DNA of 64,000 nt from Comamonas koreensis (GTDB lineage Bacteria > Pseudomonadota > Gammaproteobacteria > Burkholderiales > Burkholderiaceae_C): positions 4,836,001-4,900,000 of the forward strand of contig NZ_CP043575.1 in the NCBI RefSeq assembly GCF_014076495.1. Reading direction: 5' to 3'. Position numbers and translations under genes: made by a program. Under the pieces are notes generated by a model. The model was not told the DNA's origin. It worked only from the letters and a program-made list of their open reading frames with translations, and made no database searches. Shown one piece after another: positions 46,215 to 54,777 of the stretch (the stretch's first letter is position 1; the number at the start of each line of letters is the position of its first letter).

Positions 46215-47278
46215 CGCTGCTCCTGCCATGCGCGGTCACTTTCAAAATGCCGGGAAAACCGCCGCCCCAAGGCCCGAAGCAGCGGGTTGCGGATGTAGAC
46301 CGCATGCTGGGTAAACGTGAAGCTGGCGCCCAATTGCGCCTTGACCTCGGGATCGGTCCAGCCGGCCACATAGTGTGACAGGCCGCATTCGAGCGCATAT
46401 TCCAGGTTCACCATCCAGCTGACGAAGTACAGGTTGGTCTGGCGCGCACGCGGGTAGGACAGGCCGATGTATTTGTCGACCAGGCGCCCATCATGGGCAA
46501 AGCACAGGTTCCAGCCCAGCAGGGCACCATCCTGCGCATCGCGGTACTCGAACACCAGGCCCTGGTTGCTGGCGTCGCGCAGCACCGCGGCAAAAAAGCT
46601 GCGTGTGAGCTTGTCGAAATGCAGCGTGCTTTGTGCATACACGGCCTCGAATAGCGCGTAGTAGGCATCGACCAGCTGCTCGTCGTCAAAGGCCGGGCCG
46701 GTGGGAATGCGGCGGATCTGCAGCTGGCTGCGGCTCTTGAGCTTGCGGCGCAGGTCGGAGCGCCGGTTCTTCGACAGCCGCGCCAGGTAGGCATCGATGC
46801 GCTCGAAATCGATAGGGACATAGGCCAGCGCCTGGCCTTCGACCAGGATGAAGCCCTGGTGCTGGAGCGCCTGGGCCAGCCGGCGGGCATCGGCATTGTC
46901 GGCCGGAGGCAGCAGCGGCGAGTCCTGCGGCAGGTCCTTGACGACGGTCAGCATGCAGCGCCCCGCGTGGCGGCGCAGCTCACCAGCGAGCTTGTCCATC
47001 GCCACCTCCGGGGGCAGCACCAGGTACTCGCTCAGTGTCGAGCCGACAAAATCGGTGCGCAGCCGCAAGCGCTGCGCCAGCCAGGCACCGCCGGGCAGCC
47101 GTAGCACCCAGCGCTTGACGGCCGCGTCGGCCGTGGTCAGCAGATCGAAGGGCGCGCGAAAGGCCGGAAACGGCCGGTCCGAGCGCACCACAAAGCCCTC
47201 GGGCGGATGCGCGGCAAACTGCCCGATCAGTGCCGAGGGCTCCAACTGGTTGCGCGCAGGGCGCAGTGGCTCGCTCAA
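46211..47278 (-). CDS. GNAT/FemAB-like acyltransferase (BioF2-type)
   Basis: A 355-residue protein. From about residue 155 it resembles the acetyltransferase-fold FemAB/BioF2-like family: RIDAYLARLSKNRRSDLRRKLKSRS, then LFEAVYAQSTLHFDKLTRSFF, LLGWNLCFAHDGRLVDKYIGLSYPRAR and FVSWMVNLEYALECGLSHYVAGWTDPE. Family members transfer acyl or aminoacyl groups to amines. The start is TTG 47278, coupled to the class III aminotransferase stop by overlap; no upstream ATG is available. It is followed by the ureohydrolase-like gene, so the three minus-strand genes form an operon. Confidence 0.75.
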   Translation of the reverse strand: MSEPLRPARNQLEPSALIGQFAAHPPEGFVVRSDRPFPAFRAPFDLLTTADAAVKRWVLRLPGGAWLAQRLRLRTDFVGSTLSEYLVLPPEVAMDKLAGELRRHAGRCMLTVVKDLPQDSPLLPPADNADARRLAQALQHQGFILVEGQALAYVPIDFERIDAYLARLSKNRRSDLRRKLKSRSQLQIRRIPTGPAFDDEQLVDAYYALFEAVYAQSTLHFDKLTRSFFAAVLRDASNQGLVFEYRDAQDGALLGWNLCFAHDGRLVDKYIGLSYPRARQTNLYFVSWMVNLEYALECGLSHYVAGWTDPEVKAQLGASFTFTQHAVYIRNPLLRALGRRFSRHFESDRAWQEQR

Positions 47279-48657
47279 GCGCAGGACCGCTTGGCCAGGC
47301 TGATCAGCTGGTCGAGCATCACCAGCGCTTCATCGATCTCGCTGCGGCTGATCATCAGCGATGGCGCGAAGGTGATCACGTTCTTGTAGTAGCCGCCCAC
47401 GTCCAGCACCAGGCCGCGTCGTTGGCCCTGGTATTCGAGCTTGCCTTCGAGGCCCAGGTCCACCATCTTGTCGAGCAGCGCCTTGTTGGGGGTAAAGCCG
47501 TCTGCCGTGCAGATCTCGGCGCGCAGCGCCAGGCCCATGCCGTCGACATCGCCGATTTCCGGGTGGCGCTTTTGAAGCTGGCGCAGACCATCGAGGAAAT
47601 AGGCCCCCGACTCGCGCACCTGGCGGCCAAAGTCCATCTCGTGCGTCATCTTCATCACTTCCAGGCCCAGCGCCGTGCCCAGCGGATTGGAGGCAAAGGT
47701 CGAATGGGTCGAGCCTGGCGGGAACACCGTGGGGTTGATCAGCTCTTCACGGGCCCACAGGCCCGACAGCGCGTTCAAGCCATTGGTCAGCGCCTTGGCA
47801 AACACCAGCACATCGGGCTTGACGCCAAAGTTCTCCACCGACCACAGCGTGCCGGTGCGCCAGAAGCCCATCTGGATTTCGTCGACTACCATCAGCACGC
47901 CATGGTCGTCGAGCACCTTCTTGAGGCCCTTGAAGAAATTGGGCGGTGGCACGACGTAGCCGCCGGTGCCCTGGATCGGCTCCACATAGAAGGCCGCGTA
48001 CTCGCACTGCTGGGTCTTGGGGTCCCAGACGGCGTGGTATTCGTTCTCGAACTTGCGCGCAAACTCCTGCACGATGGACTCCGCATATTCTTCGGAGGTC
48101 ATGCCCTTGGGGCGGCGGAAGGGGTAGGGGAAGGGAATGAACTGCGCGCGGTCGCTGAAGTGGCCAAAGCGGCGGCGGTAGCGGTAGCTGGAGGTGATGC
48201 TCGACGCCCCCAGGGTGCGGCCATGGTAGCCACCTTCAAACGCGAACATCAGGCTTTTGCCATGGGTGGCATTGCGCACGACCTTGAGCGAATCCTCAAT
48301 CGCCTGGGCACCGCCCACATTGAAGTGCACGCGGCCTGGCATGCCCCATTTTTTCTCGGCATCTTGCGCAATGAACTTGGCCAGCTCGATCTTGGTCGGG
48401 TGCAGGTACTGGCTGGCCACCTGGGGCAGCTCGCGCAACTGCTCGATCATCTTGTCTTCCAGGCGCTTGTTCTTGTAGCCGAAGTTGACGGCCGAGTACC
48501 ACATCTGCAAATCCAGGTAAGGCGTGCCGGCCTGGTCAAACATGTAGCTGCCCTCGCAGCCGCTGAAGATCTTGGGGGGGTTGACGTAGTGAACGGTGTC
48601 GCCAAAAGAGCAGTATTGCGCTTCGTCAGCCAGCAGTTGTTCGGTATTGAAAGTCAC
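47275..48657 (-). CDS. Class III PLP-dependent aminotransferase
   Basis: A 460-residue fold-type I aminotransferase (annotated in relatives as an aspartate or omega-aminotransferase family). NVGGAQAIEDSLKVVRNATHGKSL and FEGGYHGRTLGASSIT are the cofactor-phosphate and Tyr/His regions. VVDEIQMGFWRTG carries the Asp, and FAKALTNGLNALSG the PLP lysine near residue 290. The substrate is probably a terminal amine or aldehyde, not certain. GTG 48657 is preferred because GGAG lies 9 nt upstream; the open frame continues upstream without homology. It leads the minus-strand operon and diverges from the phosphatidyltransferase gene. Confidence 0.85.
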   Translation of the reverse strand: MTFNTEQLLADEAQYCSFGDTVHYVNPPKIFSGCEGSYMFDQAGTPYLDLQMWYSAVNFGYKNKRLEDKMIEQLRELPQVASQYLHPTKIELAKFIAQDAEKKWGMPGRVHFNVGGAQAIEDSLKVVRNATHGKSLMFAFEGGYHGRTLGASSITSSYRYRRRFGHFSDRAQFIPFPYPFRRPKGMTSEEYAESIVQEFARKFENEYHAVWDPKTQQCEYAAFYVEPIQGTGGYVVPPPNFFKGLKKVLDDHGVLMVVDEIQMGFWRTGTLWSVENFGVKPDVLVFAKALTNGLNALSGLWAREELINPTVFPPGSTHSTFASNPLGTALGLEVMKMTHEMDFGRQVRESGAYFLDGLRQLQKRHPEIGDVDGMGLALRAEICTADGFTPNKALLDKMVDLGLEGKLEYQGQRRGLVLDVGGYYKNVITFAPSLMISRSEIDEALVMLDQLISLAKRSCA

Positions 48658-48867
48658 GGCACAGGGCTCCAGTTTTGAGTGCCGCCAGTCTGGCCCTGCA
48701 ATGTTGTGGCTCCGCCTACATTGTTTGTAGGATTGATGGAGATCTTGCCCGCTTGATGGAGCACGGCCTGCGCCCGGTTTGGCGCTGGCCGATACTGGGT
48801 GTACCATGGTCGCAACCAGGGCGCCCCCAGAGGCGGCCCGTGCATTTGAGCCGCAGACATCCTATCC

Positions 48868-49491
48868 ATGAATAGTCCACACAAACGTTTTTCGATGATT
48901 CGCGAGTTCCACCTCGCTGACTGGTTCACCTTGGGCAATGCCGTCTGCGGCGTGGGCGCGCTGTTCTCGGCGATGACCTTTCTGGAGACCTCGGACCGCC
49001 GGCACATCTACTTTGCCGCCGCCCTGGTGCTGGCCGCGCTGGTCTTCGACATCTTTGATGGCCGCATTGCGCGCTGGCGGCAAAAGTCATCGGCGATGGG
49101 GCGCGAGCTCGATTCGCTCGCCGATGTGATCTCGTTCGGTGTGGCGCCAGCCATCATTGCCTATGCCTGCGGCATGCAAGGCCTGTGGGACCGCATTGTG
49201 CTGGGCTACTTTGTGGCCTGCGGCGTCTCGCGCCTGGCGCGCTACAACGTGACCGCAGAATCACTGTCAGAGGGGCCATCGGGCAAGGTGAAGTATTTCG
49301 AAGGCACCCCCATCCCCACCTCGATCGTGCTGGTGGCCCTGCTCGCGCTGGCCGCCGTGATGAACGCGGTGCGCGCCGATCTGTGGTTTGGCAAAGTGCT
49401 GATCGGCGGCTTTACCCTGCACCCGCTGGTGCTGCTGTTTGCAGTCTCGGGCTCGCTGATGATCAGCCGTATCAAGATCCCCAAGCTGTAA
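48868..49491 (+). CDS. CDP-alcohol phosphatidyltransferase (PssA-like)
   Basis: A 207-residue integral membrane enzyme. Its CDP-alcohol phosphotransferase motif, D-x2-DG-x2-AR-x8-G-x3-D-x3-D, is visible in FDIFDGRIARW and SSAMGRELDSLADVISFG (residues 55-85). Five to six helices follow. PssA makes phosphatidylserine from CDP-diacylglycerol and serine, and this is the likeliest activity. However, the protein is shorter than and differs from what I recall of the main Burkholderiales PssA, so it may use another alcohol. It is divergent from the class III aminotransferase (210-bp shared region) and immediately precedes the repeat element. Confidence 0.85.
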   Translation: MNSPHKRFSMIREFHLADWFTLGNAVCGVGALFSAMTFLETSDRRHIYFAAALVLAALVFDIFDGRIARWRQKSSAMGRELDSLADVISFGVAPAIIAYACGMQGLWDRIVLGYFVACGVSRLARYNVTAESLSEGPSGKVKYFEGTPIPTSIVLVALLALAAVMNAVRADLWFGKVLIGGFTLHPLVLLFAVSGSLMISRIKIPKL

Positions 49492-49492
49492 G

Positions 49493-49811
49493 AACCTGTT
49501 CAAAGTCCCTACGCAGCCGCGTTGGAGTGCAATCGGGATGAGTTCGAAGGGGTGGAACGCAGCTTGCACCGGGGTGCAAGCAAGAGCCAGCGCGCAGAAA
49601 TCGCCCGATTTCACTCCAACCCGTAGGGACAGTGGCTTTGTGGGCGCCCGGCAAGGGGTGCCCGACTAGGGCCGCCCGGGCAGGGGCGGTCTGCATTGTT
49701 GCAAATCCTCGCAATAGCTGGGCTATTGCTGCGGTGTTGCGCGGCTGGGCCCCCCCTAGCATCCCCTCCCACAAAGACACTGTCGCGGCGCGAGGAGACA
49801 TTGAACAGGTT
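49493..49811. repeat. Structured inverted-repeat element (MITE-like), 319 bp
   Basis: The element has outer inverted repeats AACCTGTTCAA (49493-49503) and TTGAACAGGTT (49801-49811). A first nested structure has GTCCCTACG/CGTAGGGAC (49505-49513, 49622-49630), GTTGGAGTG/CACTCCAAC (49521-49529, 49612-49620), AATCGGG/CCCGATT and the central hairpin CTTGCACC-GG-GGTGCAAG (49563-49580). A second has 49630-49644 pairing with 49768-49782 and a GCAATAG/CTATTGC hairpin. There is no ORF with homology. I recall similar units dispersed in Comamonas/Delftia genomes; a structured RNA or nonautonomous mobile element are both possible. Confidence 0.65.
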
Positions 49812-49843
49812 CTATGCACTTGGGCGCAAGGCCCAAGCCTGCC

Positions 49844-51541
49844 TCACATCCCGCGAATATGCTCCACATGCGCCAGCAGTGAGCGCTTGGCCACCGGCCA
49901 AAGCCGCTCGGGCGTGTCGGCATAGGCGATGGCCACCCAGTCTTCCGGCGTGCCATCGGGCGCCTGGGCCATGGCATCGCGCACCTTCTCTTCGCGCGCC
50001 ATGCGGTGCGCATGCAGCTTGGCAATCACCTGCAGCGGCTGGGCCAGCACATAGCCATGGGCCGGCAGGATAAAGCCGATCTGCCCTTGCTCGCAGGCGC
50101 TGGCCAGCTTGGCGAGCGATGCCAGGTAGAGGCGCATATTGCCGTCGGGCGGGTCCACCACCGTCGTGCTGCCGTTCAGGATATGGTCGCCGCTGAACAG
50201 CAGGCCGTCTTCTTCCAGCACCAGGCAGACATGGTTGGCCGCATGGCCTGGCGTGTGCAGCACGCGCAGGCTGTGGCTGCGCGCCGGGTCGCTAGGGTGT
50301 GCCAGCTGCAGCACCTGGCCGTCCTGCAGCGCCTGGTCCGGCGTGAACTGGCTGCCGGCCCTTGCAGTGCAGGCAGAAGCCAGCCCCCAGATCACCGGTT
50401 TGCTGCGCCCTGCCTGGGCCACCAGCGCCTGCAGCGGCGCCGCGCCCGGTGAGTGGTCGGGATGCGAATGGGTGCAGACGATGGCGCGGATATCGCCCCC
50501 GGTGGCGGCCAGGATGCGCGCCAGGTGCGGGTCGTCCTGCGGCTGCGGCTTGGGGCCGGGGTCGACCACGATGTAGCCGGTCTCGGCATCACCGACCAGA
50601 TAGGTGTTGGTGCCCGGGCCGGTCATCGTGCCGCCGTTGTCGGCCGTCAGGCGCTGCACGTTCTTCAACAGCGGCACCGGCTGAGCGCTCTGCCAGCCCA
50701 GCGCATGGTGCAGCTGGCCATCGGGGCAGACCAGGGCCAGCTCGCCATAGGCAGTCTCATGCTCCATAAAACGCCGCACCTCGCCATCGACCATCGCGCC
50801 ACGCGGCATCGACTGCCACAGCCATTGGCCCGGCTGCACCTGCTGCAGCGCCTGCAGCACATCAAGCAGCGCCTGCACCGTGGGGTAGGCGGCCAGGCGC
50901 TCCAGGGTGACCCGGGTGGGGAACATCACCGTCATCTGCCCATCGGCTGCGCGCTGCAAGGCCTGCGCGGGGTGCACCCACAGCGCCTCGAACTGTTCGG
51001 TGTCGTCGGTGACCGGTTCCTGGCCCTCGGGCATGCGTGCCACGAAGAAGGGCACATCAAAGCGGATCGGTATTTCCTGCGCGGCCGTCCATCGTGCCAG
51101 CGGCCACAGCATATCGGCCGCCAAGGTCAGCCCCAGCGCCGCGCACTGGGGCAGCAGCGGCTGGCTGCGGTCCATGCCCGCCACCTCGGCCTGGCTGGCC
51201 CAGCGGCCATCGGCGTGGCGGGCCAGCAGCACGCCCATCTCCTCCAGGCTCTCGCGGATCGCGGCCTGGGCATAGGTCAGCTCCTCGGTGGTCTGCGCCG
51301 TGCGGCGCGCCAGCAGGTCGTGGTGCAGGGCATCGCTGGCATCGACGGCGCCACCGGGGAACACATAGTGCCCCGCCGCAAAGCGGGCCTGGTCGGAGCG
51401 GCGCGACATCAGCACCTCCAGCCGCGTCGCACCCGGCCCGCCTTGGGGGTCTGGCGCATCGCGCAGGAACAAGGCCGTGGCGGCTGCGCGGGCCGGTGCG
51501 GGCTCGCGTTGCGCATGGAGAAGCTGGCTGGAACGGGTCAT
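49844..51541 (-). CDS. NUDIX hydrolase fused to metallo-beta-lactamase-fold hydrolase
   Basis: A 565-residue two-domain protein. Residues 20-230 form a NUDIX-like domain with FAAGHYVFPGGAVDASDA and the box-like AAIRESLEEMGVLLAR. Residues 290-560 are an MBL-fold domain with the zinc motif THSHPDHSPGA, VLHTPGHAANHVCL, LLFSGDHILNG and a C-terminal LPAHGYV. It recalls LACTB2-type MBL proteins. It probably hydrolyses a nucleotide- or CoA-linked ester, but the substrate is unknown. The start is ATG 51541; longer frame upstream covers the dapF antisense and is not homologous. It faces away from dapF. Confidence 0.82.
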   Translation of the reverse strand: MTRSSQLLHAQREPAPARAAATALFLRDAPDPQGGPGATRLEVLMSRRSDQARFAAGHYVFPGGAVDASDALHHDLLARRTAQTTEELTYAQAAIRESLEEMGVLLARHADGRWASQAEVAGMDRSQPLLPQCAALGLTLAADMLWPLARWTAAQEIPIRFDVPFFVARMPEGQEPVTDDTEQFEALWVHPAQALQRAADGQMTVMFPTRVTLERLAAYPTVQALLDVLQALQQVQPGQWLWQSMPRGAMVDGEVRRFMEHETAYGELALVCPDGQLHHALGWQSAQPVPLLKNVQRLTADNGGTMTGPGTNTYLVGDAETGYIVVDPGPKPQPQDDPHLARILAATGGDIRAIVCTHSHPDHSPGAAPLQALVAQAGRSKPVIWGLASACTARAGSQFTPDQALQDGQVLQLAHPSDPARSHSLRVLHTPGHAANHVCLVLEEDGLLFSGDHILNGSTTVVDPPDGNMRLYLASLAKLASACEQGQIGFILPAHGYVLAQPLQVIAKLHAHRMAREEKVRDAMAQAPDGTPEDWVAIAYADTPERLWPVAKRSLLAHVEHIRGM

Positions 51542-51715
51542 GGGGCCATTATCAACACTTGCATGGCCGGGCTGTGTCACCGGCAGGGCGGGCGGGGCTG
51601 GCGCAGGCCCCAGACTGTCCGCATCTGCAACCTCGGCGCACGCCACGGTTGACAGCTTCTTGCGCCCTCTGCCCCGTTGCGCATCGGACCGGGCCCAAAA
51701 AGCGATAATAGCCAG

Positions 51716-52588
51716 ATGGACATCCGTTTTACCAAGATGCAAGGCGCCGGCAATGATTTTGTCGTGCTCGACGAGACCGCCGGCCCGCTGGGTCTGCGTG
51801 CCGACCAGTACCGCTTTCTGGCCGACCGCCATTTTGGCGTGGGCGCCGACCAGATCCTGACGGTGCGGCCCTCGCCCGCCCCTGGGATCGATTTCGAATA
51901 CCTGATCCACAACGCCGATGGCGGCGAGGTGGAGCAATGCGGCAATGGCGCGCGCTGTTTTGCCCGTTTTGTGTATGACAAGGGCCTGACCGACAAGCAG
52001 GCGATCCGGGTCCAGACCCAAAAAGGCGTGATCGCCCCCGAGTTGATGGCCGATGGCCGCGTCACCGTGAACATGGGCCAGCCACGCCTGGTGCCAGAAG
52101 ACGTCCCCTTCAACACCAGCGGCCTCACGCCGGTGGCCCAGCACCACACGCAGAAATGGCCGTTGGCGCTGCAGGTGCCGGTCGATCCAACTACCGTGTT
52201 CATCGTGCCCGTGTCCATGGGCAACCCGCATGCGGTGATGCTGGTCGACGATGTGGATACCGCGCCGGTCGAATCCCAAGGCCCGGTACTGGAATCCCAC
52301 CCGCGCTTTCCCGAGCGCGTGAATGTCGGCTTTTTGCAGGTGCAAACGGCGCATCAGGTGCGGCTGCGGGTGTTCGAGCGCGGCACCGGCGAGACCCTGG
52401 CCTGCGGCACCGGCGCCTGCGCGGCGGTGGTGGCCGGCATTGAGCTGGGCCTGCTGCAAAGCCCGGTGGATGTGCAGACCCGGGGCGGCCTGCTGACCAT
52501 TGCCTGGAGCGGCCAGGCCGCCGACCCGGTGATGATGACCGGCCCGGCCACGACGGTGTTCGAAGGTGAGATCAGCATTCCGGACTAG
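51716..52588 (+). CDS. dapF: Diaminopimelate epimerase DapF
   Basis: DapF converts LL- to meso-diaminopimelate for lysine and peptidoglycan (MurE) synthesis. The 290-residue protein starts [34 protein letters not shown] supplies the first catalytic Cys (near residue 79) and [16 protein letters not shown] the second (near residue 225). [10 protein letters not shown] and the symmetrical two-lobe layout fit the family. The start is ATG 51716; the open frame starts earlier at 51677 but MDIRF matches family N-termini. DUF484 and xerC follow, a common proteobacterial order (dapF-DUF484-xerC). Confidence 0.97.
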   Translation: MDIRFTKMQGAGNDFVVLDETAGPLGLRADQYRFLADRHFGVGADQILTVRPSPAPGIDFEYLIHNADGGEVEQCGNGARCFARFVYDKGLTDKQAIRVQTQKGVIAPELMADGRVTVNMGQPRLVPEDVPFNTSGLTPVAQHHTQKWPLALQVPVDPTTVFIVPVSMGNPHAVMLVDDVDTAPVESQGPVLESHPRFPERVNVGFLQVQTAHQVRLRVFERGTGETLACGTGACAAVVAGIELGLLQSPVDVQTRGGLLTIAWSGQAADPVMMTGPATTVFEGEISIPD

Positions 52589-52653
52589 TCTTAGCGCGGC
52601 ATACTGCGGTGACCGAACGAGGAGACGGCGAACAGCCGATACGAGAGAGACCG

Positions 52654-53343
52654 ATGAGCGCAAACAACCAGGTTCCCCCCATTACCGAAGAAGACATCGC
52701 CGAGTTCCTGGTGCAGACACCGGATTTCTTCGAGCGCCAGGCCCAGGTACTGACCGGCGTGCACATGGTCAGCCCCTACGGCAACCGCACCGTCAGCCTG
52801 CAGGAGCGCCAGGCCGAGATGCTGCGCGACAAGATCAAGGGCCTGGAGCACCGCATCATGGACATGATGCGCAACGGCAGCCAGAACCACCACACCATCG
52901 ACCGCATCCACCACTGGACCTGCGATGTGGTCAAGACCCGCAACCCGCTGCAGCTGCCCGAGGTGATTGCCGAGAGCTTGATGCAGCACTTCGAGGTGCC
53001 CCAGGTCGCGCTGCGGCTGTGGGATGTGGCCGAGACCTACCTGAACGAGCCCTTTGCCCAGGGCGTGAGCGCCGATGCCCGCAGCTTTGCCAGCTCGCTG
53101 TCCACCCCCTACTGCGGCCCCAATGTTGGCGTCGAGCCGGCCGGCTGGCTGCCCGACAGCGCCCAGGTGCAGTCGGTGGTGCTGCTGCCGCTGCGCGATG
53201 GCGCCATCCTGGGCGACACGCCTGCCTGGGGCCTGCTGGTACTGGGCTCGCCCGATCCGGCCCGCTTCCAGGCCGACATGGACACCGACCTGCTCGAGCG
53301 CATTGGCGAGATCGCCGCCAGCGTGCTCTGCCGCCTGCGCTAG
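52654..53343 (+). CDS. DUF484 family protein
   Basis: A 229-residue cytoplasmic protein of the DUF484 family, whose exact role is unknown. DUF484 genes generally sit between dapF and xerC, and the name gives no function. The N-terminal ITEEDIAEFLVQTPDFFERQAQVL and VSLQERQAEMLRDKIKGLEHRI are hallmarks. The C-terminal half resembles a GAF domain. ATG 52654 follows a GAGAGA ribosome-site-like stretch; the GTG at 52609 is less likely. xerC starts 5 bp downstream. Confidence 0.9.
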   Translation: MSANNQVPPITEEDIAEFLVQTPDFFERQAQVLTGVHMVSPYGNRTVSLQERQAEMLRDKIKGLEHRIMDMMRNGSQNHHTIDRIHHWTCDVVKTRNPLQLPEVIAESLMQHFEVPQVALRLWDVAETYLNEPFAQGVSADARSFASSLSTPYCGPNVGVEPAGWLPDSAQVQSVVLLPLRDGAILGDTPAWGLLVLGSPDPARFQADMDTDLLERIGEIAASVLCRLR

Positions 53344-53348
53344 TTCCC

Positions 53349-54278
53349 ATGGACACCGCCGCGCTCAGCGCCCCCATGCTCCAGTACCTGGAGCATGTGC
53401 GCGTGCAAAAGCGGCTGGCGCCACGCACCCACACGCTCTACACGCTGGATTTGCAGCGCCTGTCGGCCATGGCGGCCGAAGCCCATACCGAGGTGCTGCA
53501 GCTCGGCCCCCAGCACATCCGCCGCTTTGTCGCGCAGATGCATGCGGCTGGCCGCAGCGGCCGGGGCATTGCGCTGATCTTGAGCGGCTGGCGCGGCTTT
53601 TTTACCTGGGCCGGCCGCGAAGGCCTGGTCGAGCGCAACCCGGTGCAGGATGTGCGCGCCCCCAAATCCCCCAAGCCGCTGCCCAAGGCCTTGTCGGTCG
53701 ACGATGCCGTGCGCTTTGCCGAATCCAGCCAGGCCCAGGGCGACCCCTGGGTGCAGGCGCGCGACAGCGCGATGGTTGAGCTGCTCTACGGCAGTGGCCT
53801 GCGTGTGGGCGAGCTGGTGGGCCTGGATACCGCCGCCAGCGTGCAGGCGCTGGGCTGGATCGATAGGGACGCAGCCGAGGCCCATGTGCTGGGCAAGGGC
53901 AGCAAGCGCCGCGTGGTGCCGGTGGGCAAGGCCGCGCTGGCCGCGCTGCAGGCTTGGCTGGCCGTGCGCGACCAGGTGGCGCCCTGCGATGCGGCGCTGT
54001 TCATCGGCGTGCGCGGCGCCCGCCTGTCGGCCGCCAGCGTCTGGCAGCGCCTGCGCGAGCGCAGCCTGGTTGCCGGCATGACCACCCCCGTGCACCCGCA
54101 CATGCTGCGCCACTCCTTTGCCAGCCATGTGCTGCAGTCCAGCCAGGATTTGCGCGCCGTGCAGGAGCTGCTGGGCCACGCCAGCATCACCACCACCCAG
54201 GTCTATACCCGGCTGGATTTTCAGCACTTGGCCCAGGTCTACGACCAGGCCCATCCGCGCGCCCGTAAAAAGGACTGA
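53349..54278 (+). CDS. xerC: Tyrosine recombinase XerC
   Basis: XerC, with XerD, resolves chromosome dimers at dif. The 309-residue protein has an N-terminal SAM-like core-binding domain (MLQYLEHVRVQKRLAPRTHTLYTLDL). The catalytic domain carries LLYGSGLRVGELVGL (Arg 1), the Lys in GKGSKRRVVPVG, HMLRHSFASHVL (His-x-x-Arg), and LGHASITTTQVYTRL (His/Tyr nucleophile). Context after DUF484 supports XerC rather than XerD. No dif site was found in the window. A bidirectional terminator follows immediately. Confidence 0.95.
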   Translation: MDTAALSAPMLQYLEHVRVQKRLAPRTHTLYTLDLQRLSAMAAEAHTEVLQLGPQHIRRFVAQMHAAGRSGRGIALILSGWRGFFTWAGREGLVERNPVQDVRAPKSPKPLPKALSVDDAVRFAESSQAQGDPWVQARDSAMVELLYGSGLRVGELVGLDTAASVQALGWIDRDAAEAHVLGKGSKRRVVPVGKAALAALQAWLAVRDQVAPCDAALFIGVRGARLSAASVWQRLRERSLVAGMTTPVHPHMLRHSFASHVLQSSQDLRAVQELLGHASITTTQVYTRLDFQHLAQVYDQAHPRARKKD

Positions 54279-54299
54279 GTCCGCCGAGCTCAAAAAGAC

Positions 54300-54333
54300 A
54301 AAACGGCCACCGATCTACATCGGAGGCCGTTTT
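54300..54333. terminator. Bidirectional terminator between xerC and rnpB
   Basis: A 9-bp outer stem (AAAACGGCC at 54300-54308 with 54325-54333) and a 5-bp inner stem (54310-54314 with 54319-54323) flank an A-A mismatch around a 4-nt loop. T runs occur on both strands. It should end both xerC (plus) and rnpB (minus), which converge here. Confidence 0.85.
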
Positions 54334-54347
54334 ATTCAAGATCAAAG

Positions 54348-54689
54348 TGTGAAGTCTGCCGATAAGCCGGATTCTGTGCACCTGGGTTGCCCCAGGCGTG
54401 ACCGCCATTACTCTGGGCCGGGTGTCGCCACCACGGCTCGACGCTACCTACCCGCCAACTCTGCGGAACCACATCAACGCTGGCCTACTTGGTATTGCTG
54501 CGCGTAGAGATTGCCCGTTTCACCCCGAGTGGTTTACCTTGCGGTACGCCCCCCGGACTCGTCTCTGTTGCTCTGATCCTCACCTCACGGTGGGCAGCCG
54601 TTAGCTGCTACGCTGTCCTGTGCAGTCCGGACGTTCCTCCAGTGCGGCCTTTCGGCACTAGCACCAGCGGCGGTCTGGCAGGCTTCACA
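54348..54689 (-). ncRNA. rnpB: RNase P RNA (M1 RNA)
   Basis: This is the RNA subunit of ribonuclease P, which cuts tRNA 5' leaders. Read on the minus strand the RNA begins near TGAAGCCTGCCAGACCGCCG and contains the conserved GAGGAACGTCCGGACT (CR-I). It has CAACAGAGA-type P-loop sequences, the GGTAAACC segment and the 3' end ACCCGGCTTATCGGC that pairs with the 5' part. The ends (54689 and 54348) are approximate to about 5 nt. Length is about 342 nt, typical of type A RNase P RNA. The bidirectional terminator lies beyond its 3' end. Confidence 0.93.
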
Positions 54690-54777
54690 GGCGTGATTAT
54701 TCCACCGAATGGCGCCTGCCCGCGCGAGCCGCACAAAAACTGCAGGCCGCCGCCGGGGTAAATGCAGTGTTGCCGCC

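Noticed and set aside
52566..54278. The single long open frame running through DUF484 into xerC, as if a fused protein
   Set aside because: The first part is in a different frame from the DUF484 protein, which is independently recognisable. The xerC ATG at 53349 has normal spacing, so no fusion exists.
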